A DNA stretch of 64,000 bases, taken from contig JANUWF010003368.1 of assembly GCA_026120185.1 (NCBI GenBank), positions 3,100,001-3,164,000 on the forward strand, in the 5' to 3' direction. The notes below the pieces were generated by a model. That model was not told where the DNA came from, ran no database searches, and saw nothing but the letters and a program-made list of their open reading frames with translations. Both the position numbers and the translations under genes were made by a program. The stretch is from Voacanga thouarsii (taxonomy: Eukaryota > Streptophyta > Magnoliopsida > Gentianales > Apocynaceae). Position 1 is the stretch's first letter; each line of letters begins with the position of its first letter. Below, piece after piece: positions 49,969 to 62,970 of the stretch.

Positions 49969-50611
49969 AAACAATTCAGATAAGAATATAACTCTAATAT
50001 TAAAAAATAAATAAACAATTCAGATAACTTTGATTTTTAAAAAAAATCAATTCAAATAACCATGATATTTAAATAAAAAAAAACCTTCAAATTTTTGGAG
50101 GGATGAAATGTTAACTATAGATTAATACTTTTGAAATTCCAAAAAGATGAAAAATAAGAAATTAAAGAGAATAAAATTCTAGGAGATTCAAAAAAAAAAC
50201 TGGTATAATGATTAGTTCTATCGTATCTGAATTCAGTGAATTAAGATAATCTTGATATTAAAAAAAAAACCCCTTCAAATTTCTTCATAGGAAAAAAATC
50301 TCTTTTAAATTTAATAATTCCAAATGTCAACACAGTGTCACTTGTCTCATCAGAAACAATTCAGATAAGAAGATAACTCTAATATTTAAAAAAATAAAAA
50401 ATTCAGATAACTCTAATTTAAAAAAAACAATTCAAATAACCATGATATTTAAAAAAAAAAAAACCTTCAAATGTTTAGAGGGATGAAATGTATAAATATA
50501 GAATAATACTTTTGAAATTCCTAAAAAGATGAAAAATAAGAAATTAAAAAGAATAGAATTCTAGGAGACTAAAAAAAGATTGGTATAATGATTAGTTCTA
50601 TACTTTACCCT
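49969..50611. repeat. Two-copy tandem repeat, period ~386 bp, subterminal to the Helitron-like end
   Basis: Copy 1 starts AACAATTCAGATAAGAATAT at 49,969 and reaches GATTAGTTCTAT at about 50,222. Copy 2 starts AACAATTCAGATAAGAAGAT at 50,355 and reaches the same GATTAGTTCTAT at about 50,608. Spacer text (ATCTGAATTCAGTGAATTAAG) resembles 57,660-57,690 at the other side of the element. Confidence 0.75.
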
Positions 50612-50624
50612 GAAAAAAACTAAC

Positions 50625-50741
50625 CTAAGAATAATCCCTTTTGTTCTCTAAAAAGATATGCAAAGCAGGGCTTGTTTTCTGTATAACATCATAATTCTCC
50701 ATTGGAAAGTTTTCTTGTATTGCATATTGTCTGAAAGATTC
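50625..50741 (-). pseudogene. Unidentified terminal exon fragment A
   Basis: After a possible acceptor (CATTGAG at 50742) the minus strand encodes 38 residues beginning ESFRQYAIQENFPMENYD and ending FLENKRDYS before a stop. Composition and the preceding T-rich tract look like a genuine last exon. I do not recognise the family. No upstream partner exon is in the window, consistent with a captured piece. Confidence 0.3.
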
Positions 50742-51161
50742 CTCAATGAATGGGAAAAATAAAAAAAAGAATAGAACAAAATGTGTGTATAGTGATCGAA
50801 TAAAACTTCTGCAGACTTCACAACAAACTGATAAACCAAGAACTCCTCCACAAATTGAAGTAATATCACATTCTAGTATCATCAAACAATATGAAACACA
50901 ATTACAAAAAATTGTTACATACAGTATACACTTAACCGGTTGGGGGTAGAACAACCACTAAACAATGGAACACAGACAACTTAACAATACAAGGGCACAA
51001 TTATAATTTTAACCCCAAAACAAATCCCTATCGTCTTTCATATTCTCCTTATTCTTCCAAAAACAGAGCCTTTCTCTGTTCCCCCATGGTGGCCGCATCT
51101 CCTCTCTCTCTTTTCTCTTTTCTTTAATAAGGCGTTAAGCAACCTTTATTGAAGAAAAAGC

Positions 51162-51359
51162 TCATGCCTTCAACTCAAACAGAACAGAACTTTCCTTCCG
51201 AAACACAAAGCCGATATCTTTCGTAGCAGCCAAGGATGAGTTCGATCTATTAGGTTCTTCGATTTTCTCATTGTTGAGATCAGAAGCGGGCTTGAACTGC
51301 TTTATTCGGTCTTCAACTGCCTCCAATCTTAAACAAAGGGCTACAGAGAAGATAGCAAC
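51162..51359 (-). pseudogene. Unidentified terminal exon fragment B
   Basis: An acceptor GAGTACAG at 51360 opens a 65-residue minus-strand frame. It begins VAIFSVALCLRLEAVEDRIK, continues with a polar, Asn/Ser-rich part, and ends VLFELKA with a stop at 51162. AATAAA follows about 15 bases later on the same strand, so this looks like a 3'-terminal exon with its polyadenylation signal. The upstream gene is missing. The nested LTR begins only about 12 bases beyond the acceptor. Family not recognised. Confidence 0.4.
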
Positions 51360-52937
51360 CTGTACTCGGGATGTAACACCCCACTACCTAGGCCCAACAG
51401 AGCCGGGAATGTCACCCCTCCAAAGGACAAGGAGTCTTTATAACTAGGTCACACAAACGAAAATAAAACAAGACTTTAAAATTAAAACTTATTACAACCC
51501 AAAAATTCAAGAACAAATCCAAAATAAATTGTTCACTATCATCATCTCTCAAAGCAACATATAAACTAAACAACAAAGAGTCTTCAAGCAGGCAACATTC
51601 TAGTTACTCATCCTCATAGCAGGATCGACCTGAAACATGGCATAAAAGGTTATGAGATAAAAATCTTAGTAAATCCGTGTATTCTTTGAGTGTTTCAGGT
51701 AAAACAGTTCATTTATGCAAGTTGTAAAACTTCATAAGGAAAAGTACTGGCAAGCATTAGACAATGTTAAAAATAATGAGTGGCGTTTTGCTTTTCCAAC
51801 CATACATGTACGCAATAAAATCAACCATTCAAAAGGGCGGCCATGGGTTACCACACGTTGGACCCCATGACCCTATAATGGTCAGAATGTCACACTTTGT
51901 GCAGACTGACAAAAGGTAGGTGTACGGCCTACTGGATAAGATACTCCTCCTTCTCTACACCCAAACATACCGTTGTCTATTCCGGAAACACACAGTCCAT
52001 ATGACTGAAACTTGCTAGTTCAGACCGGCATGACTAAGTAGTACTGTCGCTTCTCCAAGTTAAATTCATCTTCTGGAGGTAGCCTCTTGCCAGAAGACTC
52101 ACTTTTTCTCTTCAAAACTAGTACTACTAACCTACCCTTATCAAGTACTCAACGTTGATTATCCCACTCGGGAGAAAACTAATAAAACATTGCTTTATTT
52201 GGAAATAGCAATTAAGGATTTCTAAAGTTCGTGTCAACGTTGGTTTTAGAAAGAGTTTAGTGTTTGAGCAAAATTGCTTGTTGATTTTCAAATGATTTGT
52301 TTGACTGAAATAAGAAAGGAAGCAGTCCTTAATTACTTTTACAAAATGAGTGTACCTACACTTCGCGTTTGGCTTATCGTAGCAACCTTTTGTCATCAAA
52401 TAAATTTTATGCAGGAGCTTACCTGATCCTTTGCTTGAGTTATTCAAAGATCTTCCAAAGTCAACCTAACCCCGCCTAGGGTAAACACAAGCCATATGGT
52501 TAAACTCAAGTTATATTTGTTTCCATAAATAATCCTAGTTCAACTCATTACAATCATGACCCTAATGTTCTAAACTTTAAGGTTAAATGATAAAGGGTTT
52601 TACAAAATAAGTCTAGTTTGATGATAAAATAACTAGGGATAATAAGTTATAGGCTTAAATATAAATCTTTGTTATTAATAAATAAACTAGGGTTTATTTG
52701 ATGAAGGGTACTAAGTCTTAAATGGTATTATTAAAAATAATAAATTATTACTAATTTCTTAATTAATAATTAATAGATAGAAAATAATTAGTAAATAAAG
52801 TAATAGTAAATTTTATTAAATTTTGATCAAAAGGGAATAAATAAAATTTTAATAGTATTTATGAATATATGACCTACAAGATTAATATTTTACCTATTAT
52901 GTTTATTTATATAAAAGGCCTTATTTATTTTCATTAT

Positions 52938-52965
52938 TATATATGATATATATATATATATATAT
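52938..52965. repeat. (TA)n microsatellite
   Basis: TATATATA run in the LTR, about 13 units with one interruption. Confidence 0.8.
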
Positions 52966-53665
52966 TATTTTTAATAGAAGATATCATTTATTTGACTAAA
53001 ATATCACTATTTCATTTAATAATCCAATTCCAAAGCTTCCTAGGGTTTTCGAAATTATTGGAGGAAAATATAGTATTAAATTTTTTTTTTATTAACGTAC
53101 TAAAGTTGGTCAATTAAGATAGCTTAGGATCAACAAGGTTATGATCATAATTCTCCTATTGCTACCAATAATCATGAACATAAAATCCAGCATCAATCAA
53201 CAAACCAATCCATTCATGAATAAAGACTTAAATCTAAACCTACTATCACAAGGCTAAATCTCTACCAAGCATAATCATATACATGGCTTCAACAAGAATA
53301 CAAGAACATAAAACCCTATTCACTAAATGTGATATAATATCTATCATGCTTAATCATCCATACTTACTCACGACATGAAGAGCGTGCAACAAACTACAAA
53401 ATATCATAAAACTCAACCATGACAAAACATTCTCATGCTCCAATCTTAACTCCTTCATACAAACACATACTCCATCCCCAATCATATTCTATCATTTTCT
53501 AACAATATCTAAGAGATATGGTTTTAGAATTGAGAAGAGGGTTAAAGGGAAATACTTGGTTGATGACAATCTTGTCTAAGATCCAAGGAGATCCACATGA
53601 ATAGGAGGCTTGATTTTTCCGTGCAAGAAGAAGAAGAATGGCCATGGTTGAAACAATCATTTCGG

Positions 53666-53667
<2 letters not shown>

Positions 53668-53731
<64 letters not shown>
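53668..53731. repeat. (GA)n microsatellite, ~32 units
   Basis: An uninterrupted GA run follows TTCGGCC. On the LTR sense strand it is a CT tract in leader-like sequence. Confidence 0.95.
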
Positions 53732-53735
<4 letters not shown>

Positions 53736-55330
53736 TAGTATATCATGCTTAAAGATTGAAGGAAGAAGATGATCAAAATCGTTCTTGGTTACTTTGAGAG
53801 AGTTCTTGAATCTTCAAGAAAAATTCTAGTTTTTGATCCGTTAGTAGAATTTTATTTTCAATATTTGATGTTATAAAGTATAGAAATGGACTCTCGAGGG
53901 TGAGTAGACATGATCTGGAGTTTTTGGAAGGAATTGGAGGTGTTTAGAGTGGTCTTAGGCTTGGAGAATGGTGGTGTGTGTTCTTAGTGTTTTTGATGTT
54001 CTTGGAGAAATGGAGAGAATAGAGAGAGCTGGACAAAAATTGCTGAAAGGTGTTGGCTGAAATGGTTAGAGGAATTCTTGTGATTGAATTTACAGATTAG
54101 GGGGAAAAGGGAAATCTGATCATTTGAATTTCAAAAGGAGTAATTCATGGAGTAAATTAAGGTAGAAGATATGGTAGAGTGGTTTGATTGATGGAGGTTC
54201 TTGGGAGTTGCTATGATCGACTGGATTTTGCTGGGGTTTTGCTGAGATGAATGAGGTTTGAAGGAGCTATAGGGTGGCCGGAATTCTAAGTGTAAGGGTG
54301 GGAGAATTTCTGGTTATTTGAAACTTAATCTAAGGAGTTTTCATGGAGCAATTTGCTGGAATTTTGAATTTTAATTGGAAGCTTGATTGTAGTGATTGAA
54401 TGAGTGATTTAAGGAGTGGCTATGGAGCTCATCGTGTAGGTCAGTGGGGAGGGTGATGAAGTTCAGTTCATGGCTGACTAAGGTTATTTCCATAGAAAGT
54501 TGAAGTGATTTTCGGACAAAGCTTGAAGAGGAAGCAAGACTGGAATTTTTGGTTGGTCATTCAAATGGTTTGTTGGAATTTTTGTGCAGTTTTTTTTTGG
54601 CAATGTTCCAACCGACTTGCAGTGATTTTGAAGAGATATTGGAGGGTCCTTTAAGGCTGGTTTCCAGCCTTCTTTATGGAGGAAAGACAGAGTTAAATTA
54701 CTGGTTTGAAAGGTAGAAGAAATAGCTTGGTTTTTGGCTTGCCATGCTGCGAAACTGTTCAGAAATTTTTCCTGGTTTGTACAGCTTTTGTGCAGTCCGA
54801 ATTTGGGCAAAAGATTTCAGTCTTGAAGCTGAACAAATTGGCTATTTTTCTGGTAGCATTTGAGTGAGAAAAATGGCTAAAGTTTTCGAAAGCTGAACTG
54901 ACCAAGAAGCTGAAAAATTTCTAGATTGCTGCCATGAAGAAGATGAACACTTATGGAGTGGAGTTTGAAGGTTCAACCATGGAGATTAATTCTCTTGGGA
55001 ACCTTCCTTAACTCCTTCCCCATTTTCAGTCAAAACTCTATCCTCTACGGGCCATTTTTGAAATTCCAAGATCAATAACCTTGCTGATTTTTCTGGAATT
55101 AAAACATGGGTTTGGATAATTAAACAAGCTTAATTGGTGAAGAATTTAAGGTAAGTTAGGGAACAAACGGGTATGAATCCCTTAAGAATTTTTGTAGAAC
55201 ATAAAAATAGGATTAAGACATTCCCTTCATGTCTCTTCTAGGACAATACTCCTACTTCTTCTTATGGCCTGCAAGGGCCGAAAATATCCAACTTACATAA
55301 AATAAAATTTAATCATGATAAAACTTAATT

Positions 55331-55390
55331 GGTGGGATTTGAACTCAAGACCTTAGAAATTAATTCCAAAGCTCTAACCACTAAACCACA
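55331..55390 (-). other. tRNA-like sequence with Pol III A and B boxes inside an LTR
   Basis: On the minus strand, TGGTTTAGTGG (A box, exact to the TRGYNNARNGG consensus) is followed 32 bases later by AGTTCAAATCC (B box, one change). This spacing is right for a tRNA gene. The acceptor and anticodon stems do not form well, so it is not a working tRNA. A degraded B-box-like GACTTGAATCCC lies in the equivalent place of the related LTR near 42,572. Confidence 0.45.
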
Positions 55391-55702
55391 ACAACTCTTT
55401 CTCCTATTTTCTCTTCTAAATATTCTTTCTATTTAATCCTCAAGCTATCTCTCTATTTTCACTTCAAGCAAAATTACCATTTTACCTTTCCTACTCAATA
55501 AGCACAACTAAGATTTCTAGACTATAAATTATAATCCTAAAGCACATAAAATCATTCAAAAATATATTTATGCATGCAAGAAAATATGATATGCATCCTT
55601 ACCCCCTTACTCTAGAGTTGGTTTTAGATGGGGTTTCACACAAAAACATTACACTTTTAAATCTTCTGATAGCTTGATAGCTTGTGTATTGCAGAGTTGA
55701 AG

Positions 55703-55837
55703 ATGTCTATCAAAGTATTGAATCCAAATGTAGAGGTGCTCAACAAATTGGCCGCCTTGCACATGAACATCAATGCTGCAAAGGGCTTGCAAGATGTCCT
55801 CAAGACCAACCTTGGACCTAAAGGAACCATTAAAATG
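55703..55837 (+). pseudogene. CCT6: CCT-zeta (TCP-1 chaperonin subunit 6) N-terminal fragment
   Basis: After an acceptor-like TGTATTGCAG (ending 55694) and a short leader, the ATG at 55703 encodes 45 residues of the N-terminus of the cytosolic chaperonin subunit zeta, including [15 protein letters not shown] and [16 protein letters not shown] is the conserved group II chaperonin nucleotide-binding motif. Similarity stops at GTIKM, and the next 80 bases give an unrelated Lys/Arg-rich tail to a stop at 55913. Full subunits are about 535 residues. Retention of a leader intron acceptor shows that genomic DNA was copied, not mRNA. Beyond it, Lys/Glu-rich text at 55,840-55,990 is unassigned. Confidence 0.85.
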
Positions 55838-56299
55838 TCAGTGCTGGTTCTCAAAAAGAGAAGCAGAAGTCATCGAAAAAGCCGGCAAGGAAGTAAAGAA
55901 CATGAAGCACTGTAAAAAATGGAAAAGAAATCTCAAAGAACAAAACAGCTGAAGTAGAAGAAGATGAAAGAGAAAGTTGGATTCTAAACATTTAAACATT
56001 TAAAATGATCAAAGTGGCTCTATGATCAAAACAAATATAGTTGTTGATATTCAGAGAACCATGATACTCGGCTAAAATGATGTAAAACACCTTGTATACA
56101 ACATTGCTTATCCCACTTTTGCAACACACATGGTCATGTTTTAAGCCATATTTTTCTAATGATATTTTCATCCCTGTGTCACTAAAAGCTTCATTTATGT
56201 ATCTAAAGTTGTAATGCATTGGGGTTGTCATGTCTTTTAATAACTTATGCATCATTTAAAACTGACTTGCTCACGTTTCTCTTATGTTACCAGCTTTAG

Positions 56300-57392
<1,093 letters not shown>

Positions 57393-57605
57393 CAGTTAGT
57401 GAAGGATGCATCAGAGGTAGCAGGAGGCTTTGACCCTTCTGATCTATTTCCATCCTACAAATTTCTTCATGTTCTTGGCAATACAATGTCTAAATTGCTG
57501 AAGATTCATGGCCAAATAGATGGGATTTTGGAGGAAATGGTTAATGAGCACAAACAGAATCATGCCATGTTAAAAAAAGGCAATGGTGAGAATGTTAAAA
57601 TGTAG
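57393..57605 (+). pseudogene. CYP71-like cytochrome P450 segment
   Basis: In a different frame from the HD2 exon, the sequence reads LVKDASEVAGGFDPSDLFPS, then YKFLHVLGNTMSKLLKIH and GILEEMVNEHKQNHAM. This matches the F-G region of CYP71-clade P450s (A.GF...DLFPS.K.LH, then ID.IL..I..EH). It ends NGENVKM and a stop at 57,605. Neither the oxygen-binding I-helix nor the haem-binding Cys region follows. About 70 codons of a roughly 500-residue enzyme are kept. The join to HD2 sequence has no intron, so it marks a recombination breakpoint. Confidence 0.78.
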
Positions 57606-57891
57606 TGTGATGGGTTTATGTAGAGAATCTTGATATTTAAAAAAAAATTTATTCAGATAAGCTCCATCCGAATTCATTGAATTAAGAAATCTCTTGAAAA
57701 TGGTTCATATTCAGAAAAGATTTATTTGAATTAATTGATTTTAGAGAATTTTGATATTTAAAATAAAAATATAGATAATGTTGATATTTAAAATAAAAAA
57801 CTCTTGACATTTTCTTTAAAAAAAATTTCATTTAAATTCAACGCGTTATATGTCACAAATGGACGTTGCCATTTGTCACCTTCTGTAGCTA

Positions 57892-57893
<2 letters not shown>

Positions 57894-57957
<64 letters not shown>
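57894..57957. repeat. (TA)n microsatellite, ~32 units
   Basis: A pure TA run just outside the tentative Helitron 5' end. Confidence 0.95.
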
Positions 57958-57959
<2 letters not shown>

Positions 57960-59064
57960 GTAGATAATAACAGCAAAAACCTCAATAGAAGATTGTGCAT
58001 TTTACATCAAACAGCCCCTGGGAAAGGTAAGTGAAAAATAAATGATCTTCAGACTCCATCTCCAGAGAACACGGCAGTACACATTAATTCACTCGTAAAA
58101 TAATATTGTTAATTTGACGAGCCTAATTAATATTCTACAAATATAAAAAATGATCAGAGAATAAAAATATGTAATTTTTATAATATCAGCGCCGAAGAGA
58201 TAACAGTGCTTGAGTGCTTTTGAATGGCATAAGATTGCACAATTAAACATATTAAATTATAACCTAAGATATATTAATTTTATAAAGCCTTTACATACCT
58301 TTTAATTAGAAGATGGGTAATAACAGTGTGCTCGACACAAATGCTAATACCGGTTGATCTACAAAAACAGAAGGCAAAAAAAAAAAAAAAAAGTAAAAAT
58401 CAAGGTTTTAATTATAAATGGAACAGTCATGAGAATAGACTTTAGTGGAAGAAAAAAAAAAATCAAAAGCAAATTTACTATCAAGAAGGGAGAAAAAGAT
58501 AACACCAATTTTAGTTGAATAAAAAAAATATATCGTTGTTATAAATTAACGGATGACACTTTTCTCTTCAATTTGAAAGTTATGAATTCAAAACTTATGA
58601 AGTATATGAATAGAAAAAGAAACAAAACAAGTCTGAGCATTAGACTTTCCCCACACCCATTAGATAGCTAATTGATGGAAAGAAAAGGCAGCAAATGTAG
58701 AAAAGAGGATTCAATCAAATAATTTATACTAAAATTGAAGCACTTGTGCTCCAAAGTAACTTAAATAACAAAGGGAGGATTACCAAGGGCAAAGCTGGTA
58801 TTTCACAGGTGTTTGAAACTCACCAAACAACCCGGCCAAGTCCCCCAGCGAACAAAACCCAACAAGAAAATACCCCAAAAAATGGCCCCAACTCCTTTTA
58901 TATTTCTAATCTATAACCTAGAGATGTTTTAGTAGTTCCGGAAAAATAAAAGGCTAAAATTATGTATAATAAAAATTTTATAAATAAAGTATGATTTTTA
59001 ATTCAAATTAAATTAATGTTGCAATATTAACAAAGAACAAACTGAAATAATTCAAAATGGAAGT
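57958..59064. other. Intergenic, no gene recognised
   Basis: AT-rich sequence downstream of the minus-strand resistance-gene relic. Poly-A at about 58,377-58,393. No coding or repeat family was identified. Confidence 0.4.
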
Positions 59065-59940
59065 TTAATTTACCTTAACTACAGGTACATTTCGAATTTT
59101 GTTGAAATCCTCTCCTTCTTGACCATCTAGTGATTGAAGTCTGCGATTAAATTTCTGGGGCATATCTACTACTGCCAACTCTTTAAAGGGTTACAATGAA
59201 TGTCAATCCATCAGGAATCTTTTCCAATTTCTTACAGCCATAAATAATTAGTCTATAAAGATTGGGCATGGCTCCTTTGGCAACGATCCATCTCTCTAAG
59301 TTAGATAAATCCACGAACCAAAGTGTTCTGAGCTGTGGGAATCCCTCTCTCTGACATTGCATTTCAGCCCCTAAAAAGCTATCATGATGAAAGAAAAGAT
59401 ATTGCAAATTTGGAAGCCTCTTTAATGTCTCCATTGGGTCATCCTCTATCTTCGAATAATACAGATGTAGAGAAATGAGATTTGAAGCAAAACCAACCTC
59501 ATATTTTGGAAGATTGTTAATGCATCCCATCATCGTCAATTCAGTAAGATTCTGACAAGAGAACAATTTAGTAACAACCGCAGAACAATTCTCCTCAGTG
59601 AGCGAATCATTAGAAGGCAAAACAACTTGTTAGTGCCCATCGCGTAAACTATTCGAGTTTGTCATAAATCTTACAGTTTCTATTATGTCATCATATCCGA
59701 CAAAAATTTCACCTCCCAACTGCCGAAGATTAGTCAACTTGTGTAAATCTTTAGTGGAAAATCTTTTATTATCAAACCCTCCTAAGATCTCCAACTTATT
59801 CAATCCATCCAAGTGCAACTTATTACCAAGCACACACCCAAAGTAATTAACTTGTCCATGACCCAAATATAGGTGCCTAAGCTGTCCCATCTTCCAGAGA
59901 ACGTTTGGCAAAATGATACTTGCTTCCCATAAGGCAATGG

Positions 59941-61570
59941 TGTTAGTGTTGTGTCATAACGACAATCACTTGTACATTATAAATGATACATTTTATTTTA
60001 GTAAAAAATATAATTTATTTTACAGTTTTTTCTATTTACTTTAAGTAATATAACTGTTCGATAAAGTCCCTAATACAACACTGTGTTAAGAAAATCATGA
60101 TGTAAGATTTCTACTATATTGGATGGTGTTAGTACTTAAATAATCTATAGTCATAGTATTAATGAGACAGAACATTATTAATGCGTTAAGACTAGCATGT
60201 GTTAGACTTCCTGATTTGATTAGACGGTAGTTCTCATAACCGTGAGTATTGAGATATTCAAAATTAACATATAAATGCTTTTTAATGGAACAAGTTCATT
60301 GAATGACCTAATTTTAAGATAATTACATGGATAACTATTTAGTGCCAGTGATATAATTTCAATATAGCAAACGTGCAAGTATCCTTGACTTGAGATCTTT
60401 AAAATACTTTGTTTGCTGAGCTTTGTACTTTGATTTCAATCTCCGGAGCTCGATCGAGGGCCGCCTATGGGATGGATATTGGATACATTGTGAGGTAAAC
60501 GAAAGTAGTTGAGAGGGTCAATAAAGGATTCACCACCCCTAATAGTAGGGGGAATATCTCACGGCTACTTGTAGGAATTACTACTCAAAAAGTCCTTAAC
60601 CAAAGCGATTGTGTATTGGAAACAGTTCCAATTGATATACATCTAGAGTAGTGGGTTTCTGGTACAAGTACTATTGTATTCGGGCCAGAATTAATTCTGG
60701 AGGGAGTTAGCATTAATTCCATACTCCAAACCGAATGAGATATTGTATAGTGAAAGGAGTTAATTGCATTGAAATTTGTTATTGAAGGGTTCATGTCAAG
60801 CCACTTGACTTCCTAAACTCTTGGATGGTCATGATGTGTTGCTAGATACTGCTCATGATTTGAGAATATGTGTTTATTAATTGATGAATTAATAAACCAA
60901 TTCTGATTAGAATTAATAGAATTAATTCTAATTAATTGTGAATTACTATTCTCAAAGACGTTTGGATTAATTCATGTTCACTACCAATTGATTGGGAAAC
61001 CTAATAGGTCACACACTATAGAGGATTATTTACTTAATATGTTATTTGATAACATAGTGGGGTTAATTGAGAGAAAGAGAAGTTGTTGTAGACAAATTAT
61101 AATTAGTTATAATTTGTAATCCAAGTTGTAATTGTGAGAATTTGATGTTTCCAATTACAATTAAGGAATTCTAATAGGATTAGAATTCCCAGTTTTGGAA
61201 AGAATTTTCATATGACATATATTATGAGTTACACGAAACCCTAGAAGTGGAATTAACACACGAAAAATACAACCACAATCATCTTTCTTCTCTCTCTCGA
61301 TTGTTCTTGCAAATCAACCCTAACCATTTTCTTTTTCTGCTAGTACAGGAAACTTTGGTGCTTGAATATTTCTCTATGTGGATTACTGTTAGAGATAATC
61401 ACACACTGTGATTATAGTAGTTAGACGTCCAACTCTCGTGGAGTTTGCACAAGAGGATTGTTAGATCGCGCCTTAACTTGAAGAAGAAATTTTTTTATTC
61501 TTTGCACGATCACCTAAAGGCAAAAGTTGTTACCTTTATTATCGTTATGTTTTGTTTTACACACATAACA
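59941..61570 (+). mobile_element. LTR-like insertion in the LRR region, ~1.63 kb
   Basis: The ends TGTTAGTGTTGTG and CACACATAACA are near-inverted. A C/T-rich leader-like region (61,285-61,350) and U5-like text follow. It disrupts the LRR frame of the resistance gene. No clear target duplication: the left flank is AATGG and the right is TAGAC. A further 80 bases to 61,650 fit neither gene nor LTR. The octamer ACAACACT occurs near both outer borders (minus strand, about 61,640 and 59,950). It may be a chance match or an altered duplication. Confidence 0.45.
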
Positions 61571-62586
61571 TAGACGGGTCCTGAGAGAGTATCTCATTTT
61601 ATTTTTCACTACGCCATATAAGATACGAGCTTGAGATGCCCAATAAATTGATCTACAAGTGTTGTAAATTGACTATGGATGATGGCAACTGGACAACATT
61701 GCAATGTAGAGACAAGTATCTCAAGTGAATGAGATTGCCCACAACCTTAATGAGCATATCTCTGTTGCCATATCTTCCTACTTCTCCAATTTCCAATACT
61801 CGAAGCATCCTGGACCAACTTAATTGGGACTTTAATATTGTCTCTAATTCCATTCCAGTAAATAATCGGGACGGAAACAACAAATTGCGTGAGAAATTGA
61901 GTGACCGAAGGTGCCTCGTTACTCTCTTTGGAGGCAGGACAAATTTATCAGCACCCTTCTCTCCGAAACAGACCGCAAGTCTATGAATTTGTCCAATTGA
62001 ATAAAGATTATATACTTCTTCATCAAAATCGTTCTGTGGGTGGACAAACAGTAGGAATTTTTCCTCTTTTGCCTTTTGCCTTTTGCAAGCATAGGTCTCT
62101 CACCAGGTCATGAAGTTGGCAATATTTATACCTTGTAATACTAGGCCTATCCTCCTTAACATTAACCTGAATGATCGACAGTTCAACTAACTCCTCCAAA
62201 TGCCTCAGTGCAGTATCCACCATTGATTCTTCACCTATTCGATCTTTCACAGTTATAATCCCTTCGGCAATCCATAGTTCACATAATGTCTCCACTTCAA
62301 TTTTATAATCTTCAGGGTATCTACTCAAGTAAAGGAAACAATGCTTCGATTTATGGGGCAACTCATTGTAACTTAATTCTAACATCTTCTGAATTTCCCC
62401 TTGATAGGCTTTAATATGTTTTTGCAGAGTCTCCCAGTCATTCACTGTGTATTTTGTAGCAAGAATTCCTCCAAGGACAACTACAGCCAAAGGAAGACCT
62501 CTGCAATGTTTAACCATTTCCTTCCCCATCTCTTCCATTTTGAACATATTTTCTGGGTCTACAAAGCAATGAGGCACATAAGTAAG

Positions 62587-62831
62587 CTAAAATGAACATA
62601 AAGAAAAAGAACTAATTTGTTTTTAGCTTTACGTGTCTCCGAACGATTGGTAACCTTGCCTTAATGAAGGAAAAAAAAAAGGGCTAGTCACGTGACGAGG
62701 ATAAACTAATGTTAATTGAGAGGACCCATATTCACTTTTAAATTAGCTTTTCCCTTCGTAAACACTCGTCATGTGACTCGATTACAGGGTTAAAATGCTA
62801 ATTCAATTATATTATTTCTTGAAACCACGTA

Positions 62832-62872
<41 letters not shown>

Positions 62873-62970
62873 GTAAACTTAAAATGATTCTAAAATAAGC
62901 TTATGCAATAATAATAAGATATACTATTTAAAAATAAGAATGATCATAAATACCTTGGTCATGTATTTGC
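62587..62970 (-). other. Intron of the resistance-gene relic with (TA)n repeat
   Basis: Bounded by CAG/GCAAAT on the 5' side and TTCATTTTAG on the 3' side, with coding phase preserved only with these borders. A (TA)n run lies at 62,837-62,869. The normal GT donor seems to have changed to GC, which plants sometimes tolerate. The next GT, at 62,953, would put a TGA in frame and break phase. Confidence 0.55.

Larger units (their letters stand above)
51372..55639 (-). mobile_element. TGTAACACCCC-family gypsy LTR (Tekay-like), copy 3, 4.27 kb
   Basis: It opens TGTAACACCCCACTACC and closes GATGGGGTTTCACA. Read on the minus strand these are TGTGAAACCCCAT...GGGGTGTTACA, matching the 42254-45657 copy end for end. 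Shared internal blocks include GTCACCCCTCCAAAGGA and the CACCCAAACATAC region. Flanking bases CGGGA and CAAAA do not match, so a target duplication is not supported. It could be a recombined solo LTR. No proteins are encoded. Confidence 0.65.

Noticed and set aside
50625..50954. 109-codon minus-strand frame as a full gene
   Set aside because: Only the last 38 codons look like an exon. The upstream part is a T-rich intron-like tract read as Phe/Leu.
55331..55390. Functional tRNA gene
   Set aside because: A and B boxes are present, but acceptor and anticodon stems do not pair well and it lies inside an LTR, so it is reported only as tRNA-like.
51372..55639. Target-site duplication for this LTR
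   Set aside because: The flanks CGGGA and CAAAA do not match, so no duplication is claimed.
59941..61570. hAT transposon with 8-bp duplication ACAACACT
   Set aside because: The octamer is near both borders, but no terminal inverted repeats of hAT type are present. LTR-like ends fit better.
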